From 13-2-20CM-68-14 sp046733295 (GTDB lineage Bacteria; Actinomycetota; Thermoleophilia; Gaiellales; Gaiellaceae), in contig JBKPOY010000018.1 of NCBI GenBank assembly GCA_046733295.1, forward strand, positions 1-7,692: 7,692 nucleotides of DNA, written 5' to 3'. Under the pieces are notes generated by a model. It did not search any database, was not told where the DNA came from, and saw nothing but the letters and a program-made list of their open reading frames with translations. Every line of letters begins with the position of its first letter. The first letter of the stretch is position 1. Position numbers and translations under genes: made by a program. This document shows positions 1 to 6,286 of this stretch, one piece after another.

Positions 1-2
1 GC

Positions 3-1196
3 GTGATGCTACCGGGGCGAAAAGCCGCGCGTAGACTCAGTGTCGTGGACGAAGAGCTCGCCAGAGCACAGGCGGTCGTCGAGAAGTACGACGAGTCGCT
101 TCGCGAGGAGCTGCCCGAGGGCGCCGAGATCTTCGACGCCCACGTCCATCTCGGCACCGACATCGACGGCTTCCGCGGCGACTACGACGACCTGATGCGC
201 TTCATGGACCGCTACGGGATCTCGCGCTGCAACATGTTCTGCCTCGACGAGCCGGATCGTCATCCGGCCTTCCGGGCGGCGAACGACCGGACGCTCGCGT
301 ACGCCCAGCGGTCGGAGCGGCGCATGATCCCGTTCGTCCGGCTCGACCTCGGCGAGCAGCCGATCGAAGAGGCGAGGCGCGCGCTCGACCTCGGGGCCCG
401 TGGCATCAAGCTGCATCCGCGCGCGCAGCGGTTCCTGCTGAACGACGAGCGGCTCGCGCCCGTGTTCGAGCTCGCGGCCGAGCGGCGCGTGCCGATCCTG
501 ATCCACGGCGGCCGCGGCCTTCCGCCGATCGCAAACGAGCTCGCATCGCTCGTCGAGCGGTACCCGCAGGCCCAGCTGATCATCGCCCACGGCGGCATCG
601 CGGACATGCCGGCGCTGGCCGAGCACTTCGCCGGCAAGGCGGGCGTTTTCTTCGACACGTCCGTCTGGAGCCCGATCGACCTGCTCGGCGTTTTCCGGGT
701 GTTCTCGCCGGAGCAGGTGCTCTACGCCTCCGACTTTCCTTACGGCCAGCAGCCGAGCTCGCTCCTGATCGCACTGAGAACGGCGAAGGTCTCGGGCCTC
801 GACGAAGAGGATCTCCGGAACATGCTCGCCGGCAATGCCAACCGCATCGCGAACGGCGAGCCCCCGCTCGAGCCGACGAGGCCGAAGGGCGGAGAGACGT
901 TCTCGCAGCCGATGGCCTTCGCGCGGATCCACCAGTACCTGTCGATGGCGACACCGCTGCTCTGGACACGCCAGCCGGACACCGTCGGCGTGATCGGGCT
1001 CGCCCTGAATGCGACCTACGACCGAGACGGGCACTCCGACGAGCGCGAGCGGATCAAGGAGCTGCTGATCGCGGCACGCGACCTCTGGCGCGTCCTGCCG
1101 GAGGTGGAGGACGAGCAGGATCAGCGGATCGTCGGGCGGACGACGTTCCGCCTCATCCACATCGCCGACATCCTGGCGGTGACGCCTCGTGGTTGA
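3..1196 (+). CDS. Amidohydrolase (amidohydrolase-2 / COG2159-like TIM barrel) with a C-terminal extension
   Basis: Predicted metal-dependent hydrolase or decarboxylase of the amidohydrolase superfamily. With residue 1 at position 3, the metal and active-site motifs appear in barrel order: DAHVHLG (H47, H49), IKLHPR (K136, H138), LIHGG (H168), IIAHGG (H196) and YASDFPYG (D244). The barrel seems to finish near residue 285 (MLAGNANRI). About 108 further residues (290-397) follow and match no domain I recognise. The start is uncertain: GTG at 3 and ATG at 6 are adjacent, the gene could begin outside the window, and an in-frame GTG at 45 would give a start just before DEELARAQ. Its stop overlaps the GTG of the [2Fe-2S] subunit by 8 nt, so it is probably translated with the molybdenum hydroxylase and works in the same pathway. 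The family also includes ACMSD-like decarboxylases; the substrate is unknown. Family assignment is firm, reaction is not. Confidence 0.88.
   Translation: MMLPGRKAARRLSVVDEELARAQAVVEKYDESLREELPEGAEIFDAHVHLGTDIDGFRGDYDDLMRFMDRYGISRCNMFCLDEPDRHPAFRAANDRTLAYAQRSERRMIPFVRLDLGEQPIEEARRALDLGARGIKLHPRAQRFLLNDERLAPVFELAAERRVPILIHGGRGLPPIANELASLVERYPQAQLIIAHGGIADMPALAEHFAGKAGVFFDTSVWSPIDLLGVFRVFSPEQVLYASDFPYGQQPSSLLIALRTAKVSGLDEEDLRNMLAGNANRIANGEPPLEPTRPKGGETFSQPMAFARIHQYLSMATPLLWTRQPDTVGVIGLALNATYDRDGHSDERERIKELLIAARDLWRVLPEVEDEQDQRIVGRTTFRLIHIADILAVTPRG
1178..1182 (+). promoter_or_regulatory. Probable ribosome binding site for the [2Fe-2S] subunit
   Basis: GGTGA lies 6 nt before the GTG start at 1189, inside the end of the amidohydrolase gene. 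It supports this GTG as the start even though it overlaps the upstream stop codon. Confidence 0.5.
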
Positions 1197-1641
1197 GCTT
1201 CGAGTGAACGGCGGCGACTACCGGGTGGACGCGCCGGTTGGACGGACGCTGGCGGAGGCGCTTCGCCTCGATCTCGGCCTCACGGGCACGAAGATCGCGT
1301 GCGGCGAGGGGCACTGCGGCGCCTGCACCGTGCAGCTCGACGGAGTCCCTGTTCTCGCCTGCATCACCCTCGTCCACACGGTTGGCGAGCGGGAGGTGAC
1401 GACGATCGAAGGCCTCCGCGACCATCCGCTCGTGGACGCGTTCGTCGAAGCCGACGCAACGCAGTGCGGCTTCTGCACACCCGGCCAGATCGTCTCCGCC
1501 GCGGCGCTGCTCGAGGTGAGCCCCAGCCCCGACGGCGAGGCGATCAGGCACGCGATGGCGGGCAACCTGTGCCGCTGCGGCACGTATCCGAAGATCGAGC
1601 GCGCGATTCAGGCCGTCGCGGCCGGAGAGAAAGGAGGCTGA
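1189..1641 (+). CDS. Molybdenum hydroxylase, [2Fe-2S]-binding small subunit (CoxS/PaoA/XdhA-like)
   Basis: Electron-transfer subunit of a xanthine dehydrogenase/aldehyde oxidase-family enzyme, passing electrons between the molybdenum site and FAD. The 150 residues are the usual length for this subunit. The N-terminal plant-ferredoxin-like domain has C38, C43, C46 and C58 (CGEGHCGAC then a cysteine 12 residues later). The C-terminal helical domain has the second cluster motif QCGFCTPGQ (C93, C96) and LCRCGTYPKI (C128, C130). All eight cluster ligands are present, so two [2Fe-2S] clusters are expected. No Tat signal is seen at the N terminus (MVELRVNGG), unlike periplasmic PaoA, which argues for a cytoplasmic enzyme. 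The GTG start overlaps the amidohydrolase stop by 8 nt, and the TGA stop shares one base with the ATG of the next subunit (TGATG). Confidence 0.96.
   Translation: MVELRVNGGDYRVDAPVGRTLAEALRLDLGLTGTKIACGEGHCGACTVQLDGVPVLACITLVHTVGEREVTTIEGLRDHPLVDAFVEADATQCGFCTPGQIVSAAALLEVSPSPDGEAIRHAMAGNLCRCGTYPKIERAIQAVAAGEKGG
1631..1637 (+). promoter_or_regulatory. Strong Shine-Dalgarno that fixes the molybdopterin-subunit start
   Basis: AAGGAGG is followed by CTG and then the ATG at 1641. The reading frame stays open upstream to at least 1299, but this site and the TGATG junction make 1641 the credible start. The 3-nt spacing is somewhat short. Confidence 0.75.
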
Positions 1642-3914
1642 TGGCAAGGCTGATCCGCACCGAGAAGGAGGTCGAGGGCCGCTACACCGAGCAGTGGATC
1701 GTCGTCGAGGAGGACGCGCTCGAGCAGTGGCCGGAGGGACCGCTGCGGACTGTCGGACGGCCGGCGCCGAGGGTGGACGGCCTGGCGCGTGCCCGTGGCG
1801 AGGCGCGCTACACCCAGGATCTGCGGCTGCCCGGAATGCTGCAGGTCGCGGTCCTCCGCAGCCCGCACGCGCGCGCGCGCGTGAAGAGAATCGATCTCGG
1901 CCCGGCTCGCGAGGCGCCCGGCGTTCGCGGCGCGATTGGCCCGGGCGACCTTGAGGTGCTGACCGACGCGCCGAACTACGAAGGCGAGGCGATCGCCGCT
2001 GTCGCAGCGGAGACGATCGAGGACGCACGCGCTGCGATCGACCTGATCGACGTCGAGTGGGAGGTGCTCGACCCCCTGCTCGACGCGCACGTCGCGCTCG
2101 AGCGCGAGTCCTTCGTCGCGGAGCCGCGCCGGTACGAGCGCGGGGACGTCGAGCAGGGCCTCGCCGAGGCCGACGTCGTGGTCGAGGCCGAATACCGGAC
2201 GCAGAGCGTCCTGCACAACGCGCTCGAGACCCATCAGACCGCGTGCGAGTGGGAAGGCGACACCCTCGTCGTCTACACGTCGACGCAGTTTCTGTGGGGC
2301 GTCCGCGACGAAGTCGCTGCGACCTTCCAACTCCCGAAGGACAAGGTGCGCGTGATCTGCCGCTTCATGGGCGGCGGCTTCGGTGCGAAAGGGTCGGCCG
2401 GCGACTACACCTTCATCGCCGCGGAGCTCGCGCGCACGACCGGCCGTCCGGTGCACTGTCGCCTTGACCGCCGTGAGGAGAACGTCAACTCCGGCAACCG
2501 CAATCCGACGATCCAGAAGCTACGGCTCGGCGCGCGCGCCGACGGCACCCTGACCGCGATCGCGGGCGAGTACCTGTGCCTGCTCGGCTGGGACGGCTGG
2601 CTGCCGCCCACGGCCGGCCCGGCGCAGATGCTCTACGCCTGCCAGAACGTCGCCACCGTCGAATACGGCGTCCGGCTCAACGCACCGCCGATGGACGCAT
2701 TCCGGGCTCCGGGCTTCGTCGAGGGGACGTTCGGGCTCGAGTGCGCACTCGATGAGCTCGCCGCGAAGCTCGACCTCGATCCGCTCGAGCTCCGTCGCCG
2801 CAACCACGCGGATCACGATCCGATGGACGAGCGACCGTTCTCGGGCAAGCAGCTGATGGAGTGCTACCGCCGGGCCGAGTCCGCGTGGGCGCGGCGAGAC
2901 GACGTGCGCGCCCGCTCGGAGGGGCCGTGGCGCCGCGGCGTCGGAGTTGCGACCCAGCTCTGGTACGGCGGCGGCGGGCCGCCGTCGTACGCCTGGGTGC
3001 GACTCTCCGGCGACGGGCTGGTCAGCGTCGTCACGGCCATGCAGGACATCGGTACCGGCACGCGCACGGCGATGGCGCAGATCGCGGCCGAGGAGCTCGG
3101 TGTCCCGCTCGAGCGCGTGACGGTCGAGCTCGGCGACACTGCCCACGGCCCCTACGCCGTCGTCTCCGGCGGCTCCTCGACGACCCCGTCGATGGGTCCC
3201 GCGGTGCGCGCAGCCGCCGCGGACGTCGCGCGCCAGATCCGCGAGATCTCGGCGCAGCGCTTCGACGTAGAGGAGCGGGTCCTCTCTTTGAGCGACGGAC
3301 GGATCGTCAGCGCAGACGGCGGCAGCTGGCCGCTCGAGGAGATCGCGGGCCTGCTCGAGGACGGGCAGATCCTCGGCAAAGGCGCCCGAGGACCTAACCC
3401 GGCCGGCATGCGCGTAATGACCTACGGCATCCAGGTGGCGGACGTCGCTGTCGACATCGAGACCGGCGAGGTCGTGGTCGAGCGCATCTACGCGGTTCAC
3501 GACATCGGCCGTGTGATCAACCCGCTCGGCGCCGAGAGCCAGATCGAGGGCGGGATCATCCAGGCGATCGGCCACTCGCTCTCCGAGCAGCGGCTCCTCG
3601 ATCCGCGCACCGGCAACGTCCTGACGAAAACGCTCGATGCCTACAAGCTGCCGACGATCGCCGACGTTCCCGAGATCGTGAGTGAGCTGATCGACGTGCC
3701 GGACGCACACCTGACGAACCTCGGCTCGAAGGGGCTCGGCGAACCGCCGATCGTCCCGACGGCAGCTGCGATCGCCAACGCGATCCGCGACGCGACCGGC
3801 GCCGACGTCCGCTCGCTGCCGATCACGCGCGACGAGCTGCTGCAGGCGTTGCGGAAGGCCGAGAACGCCCGGCGCGACCGCAGACCGGAAAGAGTTGGAG
3901 CTCCTTCGGCCTGA
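1641..3914 (+). CDS. Molybdenum hydroxylase, molybdopterin-binding catalytic large subunit (XDH/aldehyde oxidase family)
   Basis: Catalytic subunit carrying the molybdenum cofactor, where substrate is hydroxylated with water-derived oxygen. It has 757 residues, normal for a stand-alone large subunit. The a/b hammerhead domain begins at about residue 37 (TVGRPAPRVDG; LPGMLQVAVLRSPHARA at 63-79; YEGEAIAAVAAET at 113-125). Cofactor-binding motifs follow: ETHQTACEWEGD (196-207), MGGGFGAKG (243-251), DAFRAPGFVEGTFGLECALDEL (352-373) and QDIGTGT (468-474). The catalytic glutamate is E701 in LGSKGLGEPP. There is a roughly 35-residue N-terminal extension with no signal peptide, and the hammerhead domain looks shortened around residues 98-113. 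The start follows an AAGGAGG site, and the stop lies 20 nt inside the FAD-subunit gene. Family assignment is very secure. The substrate could be an aldehyde, a purine or another heterocycle; the motifs alone do not decide. Confidence 0.95.
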   Translation: MARLIRTEKEVEGRYTEQWIVVEEDALEQWPEGPLRTVGRPAPRVDGLARARGEARYTQDLRLPGMLQVAVLRSPHARARVKRIDLGPAREAPGVRGAIGPGDLEVLTDAPNYEGEAIAAVAAETIEDARAAIDLIDVEWEVLDPLLDAHVALERESFVAEPRRYERGDVEQGLAEADVVVEAEYRTQSVLHNALETHQTACEWEGDTLVVYTSTQFLWGVRDEVAATFQLPKDKVRVICRFMGGGFGAKGSAGDYTFIAAELARTTGRPVHCRLDRREENVNSGNRNPTIQKLRLGARADGTLTAIAGEYLCLLGWDGWLPPTAGPAQMLYACQNVATVEYGVRLNAPPMDAFRAPGFVEGTFGLECALDELAAKLDLDPLELRRRNHADHDPMDERPFSGKQLMECYRRAESAWARRDDVRARSEGPWRRGVGVATQLWYGGGGPPSYAWVRLSGDGLVSVVTAMQDIGTGTRTAMAQIAAEELGVPLERVTVELGDTAHGPYAVVSGGSSTTPSMGPAVRAAAADVARQIREISAQRFDVEERVLSLSDGRIVSADGGSWPLEEIAGLLEDGQILGKGARGPNPAGMRVMTYGIQVADVAVDIETGEVVVERIYAVHDIGRVINPLGAESQIEGGIIQAIGHSLSEQRLLDPRTGNVLTKTLDAYKLPTIADVPEIVSELIDVPDAHLTNLGSKGLGEPPIVPTAAAIANAIRDATGADVRSLPITRDELLQALRKAENARRDRRPERVGAPSA

Positions 3915-4731
3915 CTCCAGCGAGGCCGCCGCGGGGTCGCTCGGCAACGGCTCGGTCGCGCTGGCAGGCGGGACCGAGGTCGTTCCGCTCCTGCGCGACG
4001 GGATCCTGCAGGCGGAGCGTCTCGTTGAGGTACGCGGGATCCTGCCGCGCGGCGTCGAAGGGACGACGATCGGCGCCGGCACGACGCTCGCCGAGCTCGA
4101 GGTCGACCCGGAGATCCCGCAGGCCTTGCGAGAGGCATGCGTGCTCGCGGCCTCGCCTCAGCTTCGCTCGATGGGGACGATCGGCGGCAACCTCCTGCAG
4201 GCGACCCGCTGCTGGTACTGGCGGCTGAAGTTCCCGTGCTACCTCCACGGCGGCGACGTGTGCCACGCGAAGGCGGGCCAGCATCGTGAGCATGCGATCT
4301 TCGGCAACGAGCGCTGTGCCTCGGCGCACCCGTCGGATCCGGCCGCCGCGCTGCTCGCGCTCGGTGCGCGGCTGCGGACGACGTCGCGGGAGCTCCCCGT
4401 CGCGGATCTCTACCGGCTGCCCACCGACGACGACCGCGACGTGACGACGCTCCGACCGGGGGAGCTGATCCTGGAGCTGGACGTGCCGTCGCCGGAGGCG
4501 AGCCTCTACCTCAAGGCCATGGATCGCAGGAAGTACTCCTTCGCGCTGGTCGGCGTCGCCGCGGCCCGCTTCACGGACGGTGTGCGGCTCGGCCTCGCCG
4601 GGGTCGCGCCCGTACCGTGGGCCTTGGAGTCGGCCGACGCTCTCGAAGCCGCGACACCGCTGCCCGGCACCGCGTACAAGGTCGACATCGCCCGGGCGCT
4701 GATCCGGCGCGCCCTCGAGGCGGTCGGCTAG
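3895..4731 (+). CDS. Molybdenum hydroxylase, FAD-binding medium subunit with probable [4Fe-4S] insert (PaoB/YagS-like)
   Basis: FAD-binding subunit (278 residues) that takes electrons from the iron-sulfur subunit. FAD motifs are ALAGGTEVVPLL (22-33) and RSMGTIGGNLLQ (91-102); the C-terminal CO_deh_flav_C-like domain runs from about residue 175 and ends in the usual AYKVDIARALIRRAL pattern. Between the two is a cysteine-bearing insert, RCWYWRLKFPC (C106, C115), DVC (C123) and NERC (C141), followed by AHPSD. The same arrangement is known in PaoB/YagS-type subunits, where the four cysteines hold a [4Fe-4S] cluster. The TTG start is chosen because MELLRPDSSEAA matches the family N terminus and a purine-rich GGAAAGAG stands directly before it. 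It overlaps the large-subunit gene by 20 nt, which indicates translational coupling. Family is certain; the cluster is inferred from cysteine spacing. Confidence 0.93.
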   Translation: MELLRPDSSEAAAGSLGNGSVALAGGTEVVPLLRDGILQAERLVEVRGILPRGVEGTTIGAGTTLAELEVDPEIPQALREACVLAASPQLRSMGTIGGNLLQATRCWYWRLKFPCYLHGGDVCHAKAGQHREHAIFGNERCASAHPSDPAAALLALGARLRTTSRELPVADLYRLPTDDDRDVTTLRPGELILELDVPSPEASLYLKAMDRRKYSFALVGVAAARFTDGVRLGLAGVAPVPWALESADALEAATPLPGTAYKVDIARALIRRALEAVG

Positions 4732-4778
4732 AGCACGCGTTTGAAGGCGCACCCGGCCTCCTCCCCGAGGCGACCGTA

Positions 4779-4794
4779 GCGCGCCGCGGCGCGC
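4779..4794. repeat. Perfect 16-nt GC palindrome in the gap between FAD subunit and nucleotidyltransferase
   Basis: GCGCGCCGCGGCGCGC is its own reverse complement and lies in the 87-nt gap 4732-4818. As RNA it could form a 6-bp all-GC stem with a 4-nt loop. No run of T follows, so it is not a standard intrinsic terminator. It might slow transcription or stabilise the upstream mRNA, or arise by chance in GC-rich DNA. Apart from a partial AGGCGG site before the next gene, nothing else is recognisable in this gap. Confidence 0.4.
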
Positions 4795-4818
4795 GTGTCC
4801 GTCAGGCGGCCGTGAACA

Positions 4819-5358
4819 ATGTGCGACATGGTCGCCGGGATCGTGCTCGCGGCCGGGGCATCGACACGGTTCGGCTCCCCGAAGCAGCGGCTCCTGCTCG
4901 AGCCCGTGCTCGAGCGGCTCAAGCGGGCAGCCGGCGTTGACGCCATCGTCGTCGTGGTCGGAGCGCACCCGATCGAGACCGACGCGCGAACGGTCGCGTG
5001 TCCGGAATGGGAACGCGGCCCGGGCGCCTCGCTTCGGTGCGGGCTCGCGGCCCTGACGCCCGAGACGGATGCGGCCGTGGTCGTCCTCGCCGACGGGCCC
5101 GATCTCTCGCCGGCGGCAGTGGAACGCGTGCTCGCGGCGTGGCGCCATGGCGCCGGCGACGTCGTGGCCGCGAGCTACGGCGGAAACCGGGGCCACCCGG
5201 TCGTGCTGGGCCGGGAGGCCTGGGGAACCGTTCCGGACGAAGGCGCCAGGGGTCTGGAGCCCGCGCTCGTTCCTTGTGACGACCTTGGGCCGCCCGGCGA
5301 CGTCGACACGCCGGCCGACCTCGCCGGAAGGGCGCGCGACCCGAGCGCAGAACGATGA
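4819..5358 (+). CDS. MocA/MobA-like molybdenum cofactor nucleotidyltransferase (NTP_transf_3 family)
   Basis: Small GT-A-fold nucleotidyltransferase of 179 residues. In this context it most likely joins CMP (MocA-type) or GMP (MobA-type) to molybdopterin, giving the dinucleotide cofactor for the adjacent hydroxylase. Visible motifs are the nucleotide-binding loop VLAAGASTRFGSPK (9-22), the metal-binding region VLADGPDLSP (89-98), RGHPVVL (124-130) and GDVDTPADL (160-168). Two oddities stand out: the region after the first lysine (QRLLLEPVLERL) is several residues shorter than the usual L-P-x-x-G-x-P-L-L-E stretch, and the metal loop reads DGP where MocA/MobA proteins usually have DQP. ATG 4819 is preferred over the in-frame ATG 4828 because AGGCGG lies 9 nt upstream; an in-frame stop at 4813 rules out a longer protein. 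The stop overlaps the next start as ATGA. No XdhC/PaoD-type maturation chaperone is in the window. Confidence 0.82.
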   Translation: MCDMVAGIVLAAGASTRFGSPKQRLLLEPVLERLKRAAGVDAIVVVVGAHPIETDARTVACPEWERGPGASLRCGLAALTPETDAAVVVLADGPDLSPAAVERVLAAWRHGAGDVVAASYGGNRGHPVVLGREAWGTVPDEGARGLEPALVPCDDLGPPGDVDTPADLAGRARDPSAER

Positions 5359-6035
5359 ACGCGTCGATGTCGATCGCGCAGCACCTCGAGGCCCTCGAGG
5401 CTTCTCCACTCGCGTCGGCGCGGCTCCAGCGCAAGCTGACGGTCGAGGAAGCCGCCCGGCGCGCCGGACTGACGCCCGAGCAGATCGAGTGGCTGGAGGA
5501 AGGTCGCGTCTACCGCTTTCCGAGCGCCGACGAGGCCATCGTCGCGGTCGTCCTCTACGCGACCGCCCTCGGAATCGACAAGCAGGAAGCGAGGGCGCTC
5601 GCAGGCCTGCCGGTCGGCCCACGCGCAGACCGCTATCAGCGAAGCCGCATCGCGGGGGCCGTGGCTGCGCTCGCGGTGCTTGGCGCGCTCGCGGTCGCAC
5701 TACTCTGCTTCGGGGGAGACACCAAGACGCGGCAGCAGCCGGCGAAGCCGCTGCCGCCGCCGTGGCGACTCAGCGTCGACGTGCTCAACGGCGGCGGCGA
5801 CATCTACTACACGCGCGCCGTGGCGAGCAAGGTCGGGGCCCTGGGCTACAAGATCAAGCGGGTCGCGAAGGCTAGCCGGTTCGACTACCCGGACACGGCC
5901 GTCTACTTCGAGCCGGGTGGGGAGGCCTACGGCCGCCGCCTCGCCGAGCAGCTCGGGGTCAAGGCCCGTCCGCTTCCCGGGGGCACGAACCCGCGCCGCC
6001 TGGTCGTGATCGCAGGCCCGCCGCGGGTCGGGTGA
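5355..6035 (+). CDS. HTH - transmembrane - LytR_C domain protein (RodZ-like layout)
   Basis: Single-pass membrane protein of 226 residues with unknown role. Residues about 15-85 look like an N-terminal Xre/RodZ-type helix-turn-helix (ASARLQRKLTVEEAARRAGL then TPEQIEWLEEGR). A basic stretch (RADRYQRSR) leads into one hydrophobic membrane segment at about 99-119 (IAGAVAALAVLGALAVALLCF). A proline-rich linker (130-137) follows, then a LytR_C-like domain at about 139-222 (LSVDVLNGGG, ASKVGALGYKIKRV, AVYFEPGGEAYGRRLAEQLG). By the positive-inside rule, the HTH would be cytoplasmic and the LytR_C domain outside. The start overlaps the nucleotidyltransferase stop as ATGA, with no clear Shine-Dalgarno of its own, so translation is probably coupled. 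It ends 8 nt from the stop of the convergent anti-sigma gene. It may have no functional link to molybdenum enzymes. Domain calls are by eye. Confidence 0.75.
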   Translation: MNASMSIAQHLEALEASPLASARLQRKLTVEEAARRAGLTPEQIEWLEEGRVYRFPSADEAIVAVVLYATALGIDKQEARALAGLPVGPRADRYQRSRIAGAVAALAVLGALAVALLCFGGDTKTRQQPAKPLPPPWRLSVDVLNGGGDIYYTRAVASKVGALGYKIKRVAKASRFDYPDTAVYFEPGGEAYGRRLAEQLGVKARPLPGGTNPRRLVVIAGPPRVG

Positions 6036-6043
6036 GAAGCCGC

Positions 6044-6286
6044 CTACAAGAGCGGTGTCCGGAGCTCGGCCAGCTTCGACTTGAGCTCCGGCGGCATCTC
6101 TTCGCTCGCGGCCTGACGGACGAAGCGTCGCAGCGCTTCCTCGAAGCGGTACCGCTTGCGGCAGTAGTCGCAGAGGTTCAGGTGCTCCTCCGCCATCGCC
6201 CGCTCATCGTCGTTCAGCTCGCGGTCCAGAAAGGGCTGCAGCAGCTCCTCGCACTTGTCACAGGGATCGACCGCGACTCCGTTCAT
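6044..6286 (-). CDS. Zinc-binding anti-sigma factor (RsrA-like ZAS family)
   Basis: Small cytoplasmic anti-sigma factor (80 residues) predicted to hold the adjacent ECF sigma factor inactive until thiol oxidation. The zinc motif H-x3-C-x2-C is seen as EEHLNLCDYC (H35, C39, C42), with C9 and C12 upstream as candidates for the remaining ligand; S. coelicolor RsrA uses C11, H37, C41 and C44. The LDRELNDDERA stretch and the C-terminal helix (MPPELKSKLAELR) also resemble RsrA. There is no membrane segment, which fits a soluble redox sensor. The ATG overlaps the sigma-factor stop (ATGA), and GGAGG (6297-6293) stands 6 nt before it. The family call is strong. Redox sensing is inferred from the cysteines, the partner and the promoter. 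Confidence 0.9.
   Translation of the reverse strand: MNGVAVDPCDKCEELLQPFLDRELNDDERAMAEEHLNLCDYCRKRYRFEEALRRFVRQAASEEMPPELKSKLAELRTPLL

Noticed and set aside
9..1160. Long open frame on the - strand antisense to the amidohydrolase.
   Set aside because: Composition (R, A, D, V, L rich without motifs) is typical of the antisense shadow in GC-rich genes. The + strand protein has clear catalytic motifs.
1299..1640. Upstream in-frame extension of the large-subunit reading frame.
   Set aside because: It overlaps the [2Fe-2S] subunit out of frame, is arginine-rich without homology to the family, and a strong AAGGAGG marks ATG 1641.
2678..2705. AAC and ATTCC spaced like a SigR promoter on the - strand.
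   Set aside because: The spacer is 17 nt rather than 18, it lies within the conserved cofactor motif of the large subunit, and no - strand gene follows.
2520..4082. 520-codon open frame on the - strand antisense to the hydroxylase large subunit.
   Set aside because: No domain is recognisable and it covers two well-supported + strand genes. It is explained by GC-rich codon bias.
4728..4946. Open frame on the - strand (72 codons) whose last part lies in the 4732-4818 gap and reads like a protein C terminus (YGRLGEEAGCAFKRVL).
   Set aside because: Most of it is antisense to the nucleotidyltransferase start and has serine/arginine-rich shadow composition. No family is recognised, and it has no credible ribosome binding site. 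A remnant of an old gene end cannot be excluded.
3823..5700. 625-codon open frame on the - strand across the FAD subunit, nucleotidyltransferase and HTH genes.
   Set aside because: It crosses three real genes and their gap, with arginine/alanine-rich low-complexity translation and no motifs.
6036..6043. Possible terminator between the convergent HTH-LytR_C and anti-sigma genes.
   Set aside because: Only 8 nt separate the stops, and no stem-loop with a T run is visible around them.
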